Below, piece by piece: positions 1 to 7,434 of a stretch of 13,319 nucleotides of DNA (within the stretch, counting starts at the first letter, position 1; the number at the start of each line of letters is the position of its first letter). Source of the stretch: Phycisphaerae bacterium. Lineage in GTDB: Bacteria > Planctomycetota > Phycisphaerae > UBA1845 > UTPLA1. The stretch spans positions 1 to 13,319 of the forward strand of contig JAJDEC010000107.1 of NCBI GenBank assembly GCA_029259995.1, given 5' to 3'. The notes under the pieces were generated by a model, which was not told the DNA's origin, ran no database searches, and saw only the letters and a program-made list of their open reading frames with translations. A program made the position numbers and the translations under genes.

Positions 1-1216
1 GCTGCGTCTTCTGTTGCTGCGTCTGTTGGTACTGCTGTGGCTGCGGTACAGGTTCCGATCGTTGCTGCGGAATCCGCGTCGCCAGCAGTTGCGACAACGC
101 CGTGATATCGACGGGCTCGAGCTCCGGCGGCCGAATGCCCTTCGCCTGATAGCTCAGGTAGTCAACCACTACGAAAGGCATTTTGCCTTCCTGGCATTCC
201 TTCCAGTACTTTTCGCCCTTGTCGACCGCCTGTTCAAAGCTGGAAACGCCGCCCAGGTTCTGCCCGCCGATGCCCGTCGTCTCGAATGCGATGAGCTGGC
301 CGGTCGGCATCTCGATGATCGGGAAGGCGTGCCCCGGAATCAGAACCATGTGGCTCTTGACGCCGCACTGCCGCAGAAGCGCCGACATCAGCAGCGTCAG
401 TTCGATGCAGGTGCCGCTGTTGCCGCGGATGACTTCGCGCGGCAGCTTGATGCTCTGCACCAGCGTTTGCGTATCGCCGAGTACTTCCGGAACGCCCTTG
501 GCGCCCATGTAAACCATCCCCGTGCCGACCTGGAACTTGTAGATCGCGCCGAGCAGCTTGCCGAGATCCTCGGCGGATTTAACGTAGGGCGTACCGCCCA
601 TCGTTTCGCTGATCTTGCCGAAGTACGCTTTGACGACCTCGTCTTCGTCCGTCATGTAGGCCGCGAGAATCTCGCTGTTATCCCACATGTCGAACCAGTT
701 GATGATCTCGTCGGAGCCGAGGCTCGTGTACTCAATCTCTGTCACGCCGCGCAATTCGAACGGTCGCTTGTGGATGACTTCTTTCTCTTCGCCGTCCGCT
801 GTGTAGCAGATCTTCACTTCAAGCTGGGCCGGCGTCCGTGTGCGAATCCTCGTCACTGACGACGGAAAGCGCGGGTAGATCGGCAGGACCGCCGTCTGCC
901 CCGGCAACAGTTCGGCCGCCGCGTCGGGCGTGTTCCAGTCGATGTAGTCCGGAATCCGAAAGCTGACGCTCAAGTCACTGAGCGCCGTTTCGCCGGTATT
1001 CTCCATCACCAACTTGCTGAGCCAGTACTTGCCGTCGGCCGCTTCGGCGTTGCCGTAGGCCTTGTACGCGACCGTCATGACGGTCGGCTTCGTGTCGATC
1101 TTCACGTTCAACTTGCCCGGCGCCGGTGCGTCCGCGAAGTGCCAGCCGCACATCGCAGCCCCCGCCATCACGAGGACCGCCCCTGTTGCCAGAAATCCCG
1201 TCTTCTTACTGTTCAT
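1..1216 (-). CDS. Exported transglutaminase-like protein (C-terminus cut by window)
   Basis: The frame reads 405 codons from ATG at 1216 to the window edge with no stop. The start is fixed by a textbook AGGAGGT five bases upstream. The N-terminus (MNSKKTG, then a hydrophobic run of about 14 residues to Cys23) looks like a signal peptide or membrane anchor; the Cys is not in a good lipobox. Residues 30-160 look like a beta-rich extracellular region. The transglutaminase-like core has Cys270 in NSGTCIELT, His296 in PGHAFPI, and Glu312 in AFETTGIGG where the family usually has Asp. This fits the papain-like transglutaminase fold (PF01841-type), whose members act as proteases or amide-bond enzymes. 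The visible C-terminal end is Gln- and Pro-rich (about residues 375-405). Substrate is unknown. The gene stands alone here, facing left. An in-frame ATG at 1348 would add 44 residues, but it lacks the ribosome site and would bury the signal peptide. Confidence 0.85.
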   Translation of the reverse strand, partial: MNSKKTGFLATGAVLVMAGAAMCGWHFADAPAPGKLNVKIDTKPTVMTVAYKAYGNAEAADGKYWLSKLVMENTGETALSDLSVSFRIPDYIDWNTPDAAAELLPGQTAVLPIYPRFPSSVTRIRTRTPAQLEVKICYTADGEEKEVIHKRPFELRGVTEIEYTSLGSDEIINWFDMWDNSEILAAYMTDEDEVVKAYFGKISETMGGTPYVKSAEDLGKLLGAIYKFQVGTGMVYMGAKGVPEVLGDTQTLVQSIKLPREVIRGNSGTCIELTLLMSALLRQCGVKSHMVLIPGHAFPIIEMPTGQLIAFETTGIGGQNLGGVSSFEQAVDKGEKYWKECQEGKMPFVVVDYLSYQAKGIRPPELEPVDITALSQLLATRIPQQRSEPVPQPQQYQQTQQQKTQ

Positions 1217-1220
1217 CACA

Positions 1221-1227
1221 ACCTCCT
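1221..1227 (-). promoter_or_regulatory. Strong Shine-Dalgarno site of the transglutaminase-like gene
   Basis: On the minus strand AGGAGGT lies four bases (TGTG) before the ATG at 1216. It is a near-perfect anti-16S match and decides the start against the in-frame upstream ATGs at 1240 and 1348. Confidence 0.8.
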
Positions 1228-1649
1228 GTGAGTAGGTCATCCGCCAAATACCGGGAGGAGTACCCGGCCGCGTCGTGGGCCTGCCTCCGGGAAGCCAGTT
1301 TTTTCGATTCTTCGCGGGTTTTCGGGCGGCGAATTGTGCCGGATCCATGCGGCTGCGAGGGCAAAAGGGGGGAGACGTGGCGCCGTGAATTGGGCAGCGT
1401 CTGGTTACAGAACAGTGTTTCAATTCGGCGCCTCGCTATCTCAGCGTGGCGTTCGGGAGTGCTGCGCCGGCCGGCTGGACGTCGCCATGAGTAAACAGCG
1501 GCTTCTCAATCGGGCGTCGCCTGGCGCGGCGTAACGCGCGGCATCGAGTTTCTTGTCATTTGCCGGTCAATGCAATTTGGTCAGACGCCGGCGCTGGAGG
1601 ATTGGGATGTTTCGTCTGTGCAAGCAAATACGTCAAAATGCCGTCTGAA
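1228..1649. other. Intergenic spacer between divergent genes
   Basis: I see no convincing gene in this stretch. Open frames across it are short or have non-protein-like composition. It must hold the promoter of the leftward transglutaminase-like gene, but I cannot place -10/-35 or -24/-12 elements with confidence. Near the right end, GGAGG at 1596-1600 is followed six bases later by ATG (1607). That opens a 13-codon frame ending in TGA at 1646-1648, one base before the ATG at 1650. A short inverted repeat (CCGGG at 1251-1255, CCCGG at 1263-1267) sits in the leader of the leftward gene. Confidence 0.5.
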
Positions 1650-1808
1650 ATGAACAAGCCAACGATCAGCAATCTGAGTCGTGTCGCGCTGCTTGCGTGC
1701 CTGGTGTCTCCATTGGTCGCTTGCAACTTTGTGACCCAATTGTTCAGTGTGACGGCGGATGGCATGCAAGAGGTCGAGAGTTCGAGCCTCTTCGGCTCCA
1801 TGGAATGA
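1650..1808 (+). CDS. Doubtful small lipoprotein, 52 aa, tail encoded by tRNA remnant
   Basis: From ATG at 1650 the frame gives a positively charged start (MNKPTISNLSR), a hydrophobic stretch (VALLACLVSP) and a consensus lipobox LVAC. That is what a small exported lipoprotein looks like. An intrinsic terminator begins at the stop codon. Against it, there is no ribosome site directly before 1650, although translation could be coupled to the 13-codon frame ending at 1648. In addition, residues 37-52 are simply the translation of a tRNA-Ala 3' half (1759-1800). The frame can be opened as far back as a TTG at 1560. I consider it either a real micro-lipoprotein whose end was replaced by the att site, or chance. 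Function is unknown. Confidence 0.3.
   Translation: MNKPTISNLSRVALLACLVSPLVACNFVTQLFSVTADGMQEVESSSLFGSME
1759..1800 (+). pseudogene. tRNA-Ala(GGC) 3' half: probable att-site remnant
   Basis: The sequence can be folded as the 3' part of a tRNA. It has anticodon loop ATGGCAT (anticodon GGC), 3' anticodon stem GCAAG, variable loop AGGTC, T-stem GAGAG/CTCTT closed over loop TTCGAGC, acceptor strand CGGCTCC and discriminator A. CCA is not encoded. The 5' partners are missing: CTTGC is replaced by GGCGG, and no D-arm or GGAGCCG acceptor strand is found upstream. The stretch from the anticodon loop through the variable loop (1759-1775) equals the standard bacterial tRNA-Ala(GGC) sequence as I know it. 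A break exactly at the anticodon loop is where many tyrosine integrases recombine, so this is best read as attR of an integrated element lying to the left. Confidence 0.8.
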
Positions 1809-1841
1809 CGCCCGTTGTCAGACTCTGACGACGGGCGTTTT
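1808..1841 (+). terminator. Rho-independent terminator behind the tRNA remnant
   Basis: The arms are ACGCCCGTTGTCAG (1808-1821) and CTGACGACGGGCGT (1825-1838). They pair over 14 bp with one G-T wobble around an ACT loop, and are followed by TTTTCTCTT. The T tract is on the plus strand only. It lies eight bases after the tRNA remnant and overlaps the stop codon of the small frame. It was probably the native terminator of the tRNA gene. It may also stop leftward transcripts from the prepilin side, but no T tract supports that. Confidence 0.85.
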
Positions 1842-1907
1842 CTCTTGTCAGCGTTGGGCTTCGACATGCACGAATCGCCGCGCCTGCGTGGAGACCTCTG
1901 CGGCTTC

Positions 1908-2678
1908 CTAGGGCGTTGGCTGATAGCCCCAGCGCGACCAGGGTTCTGACGCCGGATTGCTTGACGACAGGACATGGCCGCCGACGAAGCCGATATTGAC
2001 TTTTCCCATGTGCCGTTTTGACGGAAACCAGAAATTGCCCGATTCGTAGATATCGTCGAGCTTGTCGTCGTGAATCGGCGGCGCCGAATAGTAGGGCAGT
2101 TTCCCGCTGTCGTCGGCGAACGCACCGTCGGTGTCGAGGATCAACGGTACGTTCGGGAAATGCAGAATCGCGGGTGTCAACACGGCACTCGCCGGGAACG
2201 GGCTGCCATTGTAGTAAAACGTGCGCGTTTCAAGGCGCTTGTTGAAAGCGACGCTGACATTTCTTTTGGGTCCGATGGCGCCGGCGCTGCACGGCGTGTT
2301 GGCGCGACGTTCCAGGATCGACGGACCGCTCGGGCACATCAGTGGTTGTGTCGCCGAATCCAATGTCGAGACATTGCTTGATGGCGAGTCCCAGAATTCA
2401 TCGATCTTGTAAATGCTCTCCTGAAAGTCCTCGATGCGGAATCGGTTCTCGCCCAACGGGCCGTTGGCGGGCCGCCGACTCATGCCATCTGCGTCGGCGA
2501 AGAATATGAACTCGGTTGTCACGGCGTGGAGTCGCGCCTTGCATTGAAGGTTGCGCGCCGTCTCGCGGCTTGCACTGAAGACGGGCAGCAGGATCGACAT
2601 CACCAACGCGATCAACGCAATGACCACGAGGAGCTCGATCAAAGTAAAGCCGGATTTTCGCGACACGAACGACTGCAA
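1908..2678 (-). CDS. Prepilin-like protein with H-X9-DG type C-terminus
   Basis: The protein begins with a type IV prepilin signature: basic leader ending SRKSG, then F11-T-L-I-E15 and a hydrophobic helix (residues 11-32). It would be cleaved by prepilin peptidase after Gly10 and assembled into or anchored near a type II secretion-like pseudopilus. The C-terminus has RHMGKVN, then GFVGGHV (222-236). This is the pattern of the planctomycete H-X9-DG family (DUF1559-like), except that the DG is GG. I chose the TTG at 2678 because GGAG sits five bases upstream and it gives a normal ten-residue leader. An in-frame TTG at 2753 would give 281 residues. The 256 aa length is typical of the family. It follows the dockerin protein by about 95 bp on the same strand and may be the last gene of that operon. 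Biological role of this family is poorly known. Confidence 0.85.
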   Translation of the reverse strand: MQSFVSRKSGFTLIELLVVIALIALVMSILLPVFSASRETARNLQCKARLHAVTTEFIFFADADGMSRRPANGPLGENRFRIEDFQESIYKIDEFWDSPSSNVSTLDSATQPLMCPSGPSILERRANTPCSAGAIGPKRNVSVAFNKRLETRTFYYNGSPFPASAVLTPAILHFPNVPLILDTDGAFADDSGKLPYYSAPPIHDDKLDDIYESGNFWFPSKRHMGKVNIGFVGGHVLSSSNPASEPWSRWGYQPTP

Positions 2679-2773
2679 GAAAACTCCAATCAAATCGATT
2701 TCGACCGGAATCCAACGATTATTCAGCCTGACCTGCGATCGCGTCTTCTTCAAAAGCGACGGCAGATATGCCT

Positions 2774-4339
2774 CTATTGTAACGCAAGGATGACGAATCC
2801 GCCTATGTCATTTCCGTCAAGAAGGCCGTCGTCGTTGATGTCGCCGCGTGGAATCGGTTCGATTCCGCCGTGGGAGGCCACATAGGCGTCCGGATCGATC
2901 AACGCGAGCACAAAGTCGTCCACGTCGTCGAGGTCGACGATCCCGTTCAGGTCCATGTCGCCAGGAACGATCAGGTCGGCACCATCGATGACGCCGTCGT
3001 AATTGACATCGAATACGCAGAAATTTGAGGCAAAATCATTCCAGGTCATGCTGCCATTCCCGCTGTCGCCATCGCCGTCGTACATCGGGTTTCCATCATT
3101 CGTTGTTACGAAACTGTCGAGGGCTGTCGTGTCCGCCGAATCGCCGACGCCGTCTCCGTTGAAGTCCCCCGTTGTGGTATTCGGGAACACGTCCGTCCAG
3201 ACAAAACGTGCACCGTCCAGTTCTTCAGTGCCGTAGGCCGTGCCGAGTAAGGCCGTGAGTTGCCAGCTCTCGGGATCGAGGTGATCGGCCGGCGATTCGA
3301 ATTCCCAATCGGCGATGAGTTGAAACTCAGGGAGCATCCGAGTACCGGCGTCCGCGATGAAGGCGCTGAATTGCAGATCGACGAGCGCCTCTTCGATGGA
3401 GTTCTGGCCGTCGGTGCAGCCGTCGTTGGTATCCACGGGTTCTTCCGGGTCTTCAAACGCCGCCGATGCTGCATTCGTGAGCGGGTATACCAACGATACC
3501 GTGGTTTGGTCGGTGCTGCTTTTGTGTGCGAAACGGAGTTTGACTTCGGCCTCGTAACGTCCTTCCGCCTCGAAACACATGAGCGCGAAATCCTCGAAGC
3601 CGTGCGCCCGATGCATCAATTTGCCTTCGACGATCCAGCGTTCTCCGGTCTCGAAAATACCCGGTGTGCCGCCGGGGCTTTCATGGTCAATCTCTATGGA
3701 GCTGATTTCCTCGCCCAAGAGAACCAGATGAAACTCCTCGCCGCTGCGCTCAACGAACGGCGGCGTCGACATGAATCCGTCGAACGCGAAACCATCGGCG
3801 GCCACGCGGCCGGCGAATCTGGGCTCACTTGGAATCCCGCCGAATCGGGCGACGTTACCAAGGTAGCGGAACTCCGGTGCGTTCAGTTCGCCGCCTGTAT
3901 CCTCACTCGCATCGACATCAAATTCGATGAATCCGAAGAACGGATTCGAACCGTACTCAAACGGGGAATAAACGGGCGAGTGATCACTCAGGCCGATCCG
4001 TCCGGGCGGATTGATCAATCCGTCAAATACAAGGTCCAGCCGCAGGAAGACGCCGCTCGAACTCCAGTCGCCGGCGAATCGATCATCGTCCGGCTCAAAC
4101 GGGCTGAATTTTCCGATGCGCATCGTGATCAGATCCGGCAGTCTCTGTGTCATCGGATCGATCATGCCGTCGGCGTTCTGATCCGTTCGTCGGATGACCG
4201 CGTCGCCGACTCCGTCCTGAATGATCGTCGGCGATCCGGCACGGGACACGTCGGCGATGAGGAACATCGCAAGGATCGGCGCGATCGAACACTGAAAAAC
4301 CCGACGCCGGTCGCGCCGTAGCATGGATTGTCGTATCAT
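2774..4339 (-). CDS. Secreted protein with C-terminal dockerin-like Ca-binding repeats
   Basis: The 521-residue protein has a long basic N-region (RRDRRR) and a hydrophobic segment ending VSRA34, a likely signal peptide. Residues 35-390 are an acidic, beta-rich domain I cannot assign; TDQNADGMIDP near residue 51 resembles a lone EF-hand loop. Residues 391-521 carry EF-hand/dockerin type I-like loops: GDFNGDGVGD, FDVNYDGVID, GDMDLNGIVD and GDINDDGLLD, with a degenerate one at about 420. In planctomycetes such repeats end many exported proteins and are thought to act in attachment or sorting; no cohesin is seen here. The ATG at 4339 overlaps the stop codon of the response regulator (ATGA), and GAGGAGG lies just upstream, inside the regulator gene. 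It is therefore probably translationally coupled and co-transcribed with the two-component pair, which is unusual for a surface protein. Confidence 0.85.
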   Translation of the reverse strand: MIRQSMLRRDRRRVFQCSIAPILAMFLIADVSRAGSPTIIQDGVGDAVIRRTDQNADGMIDPMTQRLPDLITMRIGKFSPFEPDDDRFAGDWSSSGVFLRLDLVFDGLINPPGRIGLSDHSPVYSPFEYGSNPFFGFIEFDVDASEDTGGELNAPEFRYLGNVARFGGIPSEPRFAGRVAADGFAFDGFMSTPPFVERSGEEFHLVLLGEEISSIEIDHESPGGTPGIFETGERWIVEGKLMHRAHGFEDFALMCFEAEGRYEAEVKLRFAHKSSTDQTTVSLVYPLTNAASAAFEDPEEPVDTNDGCTDGQNSIEEALVDLQFSAFIADAGTRMLPEFQLIADWEFESPADHLDPESWQLTALLGTAYGTEELDGARFVWTDVFPNTTTGDFNGDGVGDSADTTALDSFVTTNDGNPMYDGDGDSGNGSMTWNDFASNFCVFDVNYDGVIDGADLIVPGDMDLNGIVDLDDVDDFVLALIDPDAYVASHGGIEPIPRGDINDDGLLDGNDIGGFVILALQ

Positions 4340-5739
4340 GTTGTCGCCTCCTCGCTTCGTTTCAGGCGATATCGAAACGCCTCGCGTGTGATGCCAAGGA
4401 TTCGCGCGGCCCCGGTCATGTTTCGCCCCGTGTATCGATAGGCGGCAAGGAGAATCGAGCGCTCCACCTCCTCAAGCGTCGGGCAGTTGCCGTCGAAGTC
4501 CAGATAGGTCACGAGTCCATCCGGGCTTTCAATGCGCATCTCACGATTACGCCGATCCACACGCAGCGGGATGTTGTTCGCATCGATGGTCGATTCTTCC
4601 AACTGCAACAGACAATTCTCAATCAGATGACTGAGCTCGCGAACGTTGCCCGGCCACGCGTGCGTCGTCATCAGCGCCAGCGCGTCGTCTGCGATCACTT
4701 TCGGCTCGACGCCGAATCTGCGCGTGTGCATGTCCAGGAAGTGCGCGGCAAGCATGGGTAAGTCAGCCGTTCGATCGCGCAACGGAGGCAATGCGACTTC
4801 AAATACACGGAGGCGATGATACAGGTCGCGACGAAACTCATCGGCTTCGACGGCCTGCTCCAGATTCCGATTGGTTGCCGCAATGATGTGAACGTTGATC
4901 GATCGCGTGTCAGTTCCGCCCACGGGGCGAATCTCGCGGTTTTCGATTGCATGGAGAAGTTTCGCCTGCATTTCCGGCTGGAGATGGCCAATCTCGTCGA
5001 GGAACAGCGTTCCTTCCTCCGCCACTTCGAACAGGCCGCGTTTGGCGTTGGCGGCGCTCGTAAACGCGCCGCGCAAATGGCCGAACAATTCGGATTCAAA
5101 AAGGGATTCGGGGAGCGCCGTGCAATTGACGTGAATGAACGGTTTGTCGCGTCGCGGACCATGATAGTGAATCGCGCGCGCAACCAGATCCTTCCCCGTG
5201 CCCGTTTCGCCGGTAATCAGCACTGTCGGAGGATTCGACAAACGCAGTGCATCCGTCTGGGCGAGACGCCGAATCGATTTCTTGATTTGCTCGATCGACT
5301 TTGATTCGCCGATGATCTGGTCCAGTCCGCTTTCCGCCTCTTCGCGCGTTCGAATGAAGCTGAGATTGTCGATCATGCGCCGGGCGTTTACGGCACGGCC
5401 GACGATGAGCGCAAGTTCGTCCAGGCGGATCGGCTTCGTCAGGTAGTCAAATGCTCCCGCTTTCATCGCTTCGACGGCGATCCGTTCATTGCCATGCGCC
5501 GTCGTGACGATGACGTGAGACGGCGCTGATTCGGTCTTGAGTTTCGGCAGCAATTCCAGCCCATCGCCATCGGGAAGCCGCACGTCGAGGATGATGACTT
5601 CGGGAGACAGTTTGGCATTCTGCGCGAGTGCATCGCGGCACGTATGCACGACATGGGCGTCGTGGCCGACTGTTTCGAGCTTTTCCCGGATGTTGTCCGC
5701 CAACAGCGGTTCGTCTTCGATGATCAGAACGCGGGACAT
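4336..5739 (-). CDS. NtrC-family sigma-54 response regulator
   Basis: Domains run in order. The receiver (1-115) has acidic pocket E8-D9-E10, phospho-acceptor Asp52 in ILDVRLPDG, Thr80 and Lys102. The central AAA+ domain (about 142-375) has Walker A GETGTGKD (177-184), sigma-54 contact loop GAFTSA (224-229) and Walker B TLFLDEI with D248/E249. The C-terminal Fis-type helix-turn-helix is at about 440-461 (TGAARILGITREAFRYRL). At 467 residues it is of normal length. It would be phosphorylated by the kinase encoded 58 bp upstream, bind upstream sites and use ATP to open sigma-54 promoters. A very good sigma-54 promoter lies in the neighbouring divergent region before the subtilase. The contact loop has Ser where the consensus GAFTGA has Gly; the key Thr is kept. 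Start: ATG at 5739 with GAGGA six bases upstream. Confidence 0.95.
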   Translation of the reverse strand: MSRVLIIEDEPLLADNIREKLETVGHDAHVVHTCRDALAQNAKLSPEVIILDVRLPDGDGLELLPKLKTESAPSHVIVTTAHGNERIAVEAMKAGAFDYLTKPIRLDELALIVGRAVNARRMIDNLSFIRTREEAESGLDQIIGESKSIEQIKKSIRRLAQTDALRLSNPPTVLITGETGTGKDLVARAIHYHGPRRDKPFIHVNCTALPESLFESELFGHLRGAFTSAANAKRGLFEVAEEGTLFLDEIGHLQPEMQAKLLHAIENREIRPVGGTDTRSINVHIIAATNRNLEQAVEADEFRRDLYHRLRVFEVALPPLRDRTADLPMLAAHFLDMHTRRFGVEPKVIADDALALMTTHAWPGNVRELSHLIENCLLQLEESTIDANNIPLRVDRRNREMRIESPDGLVTYLDFDGNCPTLEEVERSILLAAYRYTGRNMTGAARILGITREAFRYRLKRSEEATT

Positions 5740-5797
5740 CTTGAATCCTCATATGCGCTTGTATTCAGGCGAATCGGATACGGTTCGATGACGACAG

Positions 5798-7270
5798 TCA
5801 TGGTGCGGCCCCGGCTGATGTCATTCGAACGTCCGCCGAATCGCCGTTCGTCGACGAGTCTGGCGTGAGCCGTAGTTCGAATCTTGCACCACCTTCGCTG
5901 CCCTGCGAGAAATCGACGCGACCGCCATGCACCTGGGCGATGCGTTTGACCGACGCCAGACCGATCCCGGTTCCGCGCGGCTTCGTCGTGAAGAAAAGAT
6001 CGAAAATTCTCTCCCGGGCGCCTTCGGGAATACCCGGACCGCTGTCTTCGACTGCGATGATGACATCCGCACTTGTCGAATCCGGCCGGCATTCCACTCG
6101 AATCGCTCCGCCCTGCGGCGAATGCTCCATGGCGTTCGAAATCAACTCGACGATCGCCAGCTCCAGGCTCTTGACGTCCCCTAGAACGTACAAGGGGCGC
6201 ACGGGAACATCGAGCAGAAGCGTTAGCTGCAATTTGTCGACTTCCGGTTTCAACTCCCGCGCCACTTGCCTCACGACTTCCGGGAGATTAACGCGCTCGC
6301 TTGCGACTTTGTTCATTCTTGCAATGTCGAGCAGGCCGCGGACGCGATCGCCGAGTCGTTCTCCTTCGCGCAGTGTTTCCCGCAGTCGATTCGTCGTTCT
6401 GGCGTCCAGATTCGGAAGCTCCATCGTGAGTTCCACGGAACTGCAGATCGCTGCCAGTGGATTGCGAATTCCGTGCGCGACACTCGAGCAAAGCTCGCCG
6501 ATCGCAGCGAGGCGCTCGCGGCGCTCTTCCGCCAACAACTGCCGCTGTTGCTCCAGTGCCTGGTCCGACTTGTAGAGCCGCCTTCCGAAGATGAGAATCC
6601 CGACCAATATCACAACAACAGCCGCGATAAAGCTCCGCTGGTAGACAGCTGTTGACTGAAGTTGCGCCTCGTGTCGCTGTAGCAGCACGTTTTTCAGTTC
6701 ACTGTGTTGCGTGACGAGCCCGCCCAGTATCCAGAGTGCCTTGTGTTGCTGTGCATCCATCGCCGCCATCTTCGGACCGGCCTTCAGGAGGACGGACTCA
6801 CGGGCATCAGCCAGGAGCGTGGACTCCAACATCGGACGGAAGTCTTCAAACAGCCCGTCGGCCTCGGCGATCATCTCTTTGACCTCGTTTCGAAGCCCGG
6901 CAGTACTGAACTCGTGTTCGTTTGCGGATGCAAAGAGATTCTCAATATTGGTTTTCGCGGACTGCAGCTGCCTGCGCAAGATTTCGTATTCTTCCGGGCG
7001 TTCGGCTCTGAACAACTCGTTGCCCGGGGCGTTCAATTCGACGACGCGCTGCTGGGCAAGCTGCAGCCATCGGAGTTGCGTGTCGAGATCGGAGGCGGCC
7101 CGTGTCACGGCGGCCGCATCCTCGATCGTCTTGCTGTGCAGCGAGATACTGAACATGATCACGACAACATCAAACAGTGCGAGCAGGAAATACAGGTGAT
7201 ACCAGCGCAGACGCGTCGCCCCGGGGCTTCGGGTGTGTGGGCCAGCATCCTCCATACTCGGTTTCGACAT
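5798..7270 (-). CDS. Membrane sensor histidine kinase
   Basis: The protein has two membrane spans, at residues 25-45 and 213-229. They bracket a periplasmic region of about 165 residues that is helical and charge-rich, like a four-helix sensor bundle; no PAS or Cache motif is obvious. A linker coiled coil (about 235-258) leads to the H-box with His266 in SSVAHGIRNPLAA. The ATPase domain shows the N-box N378 in ELISNAMEHSP, G1 DSGPGIP (408-414), F-box FDLFFTTK and G2 GTGIGLAS. This is the arrangement of NtrB/ZraS-like kinases that partner sigma-54 regulators. The response regulator follows 58 bp downstream, so they are very likely cognate. The ligand is unknown. Start at ATG 7270; the upstream ribosome site is weak (GGGGCC). 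The gene diverges from the subtilase across a 670-bp regulatory region. Confidence 0.94.
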   Translation of the reverse strand: MSKPSMEDAGPHTRSPGATRLRWYHLYFLLALFDVVVIMFSISLHSKTIEDAAAVTRAASDLDTQLRWLQLAQQRVVELNAPGNELFRAERPEEYEILRRQLQSAKTNIENLFASANEHEFSTAGLRNEVKEMIAEADGLFEDFRPMLESTLLADARESVLLKAGPKMAAMDAQQHKALWILGGLVTQHSELKNVLLQRHEAQLQSTAVYQRSFIAAVVVILVGILIFGRRLYKSDQALEQQRQLLAEERRERLAAIGELCSSVAHGIRNPLAAICSSVELTMELPNLDARTTNRLRETLREGERLGDRVRGLLDIARMNKVASERVNLPEVVRQVARELKPEVDKLQLTLLLDVPVRPLYVLGDVKSLELAIVELISNAMEHSPQGGAIRVECRPDSTSADVIIAVEDSGPGIPEGARERIFDLFFTTKPRGTGIGLASVKRIAQVHGGRVDFSQGSEGGARFELRLTPDSSTNGDSADVRMTSAGAAP

Positions 7271-7342
7271 AGCGGGCCCCAGTTTTATTCTCGACCAAGC
7301 CCCCGATTGGCCGGCATCGTGTATCGAGGTCGCGTCCCGGCC

Positions 7343-7366
7343 GGCGCGTGCGAATACGCCCGCGCC
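7343..7366 (-). other. Stem-loop in the kinase mRNA leader
   Basis: GGCGCGTGCG and CGCCCGCGCC can pair over 10 bp with one mismatch around an AATA loop. A second hairpin follows at 7381-7400 (GACCGG/CCGGTC, 8-nt loop). Neither has a T tract, so they are not simple terminators. They could lower or regulate translation of the kinase. In DNA of this GC content such stems also arise by chance. Confidence 0.3.
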
Positions 7367-7434
7367 GCGCGTGTGATATGGACCGGTGCATTCTCCGGTC
7401 GAGCGCCAGTGGCGCCGCTGATTCTCAACCAGCG

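Noticed and set aside
14..859. A 281-codon plus-strand open frame opposite the transglutaminase-like gene
   Set aside because: It is Arg-, Asp- and His-rich with no family resemblance, while the opposite strand encodes clear catalytic motifs and has a perfect ribosome site.
1500..1800. An intact tRNA-Ala, or one split by a group I intron at the anticodon loop
   Set aside because: No GGAGCCG acceptor strand, D-arm or CTTGC anticodon stem is found in the 540 bases upstream, and no intron-like structure is apparent. Only the 3' half is present.
1556..2125. A 189-codon open frame on the minus strand, including a stretch like RLELSTSCMP
   Set aside because: It is the reverse translation of the tRNA remnant joined to a shadow of the prepilin gene; such peptides are familiar annotation artefacts.
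2776..2781. TACAAT on the minus strand as a separate promoter for the prepilin-like gene
   Set aside because: It overlaps the stop codon of the dockerin gene and has no recognisable -35 or -24 partner at proper spacing; too weak to list.
7343..7400. Kinase-leader hairpins as transcription terminators
   Set aside because: Neither stem is followed by a T tract on either strand.
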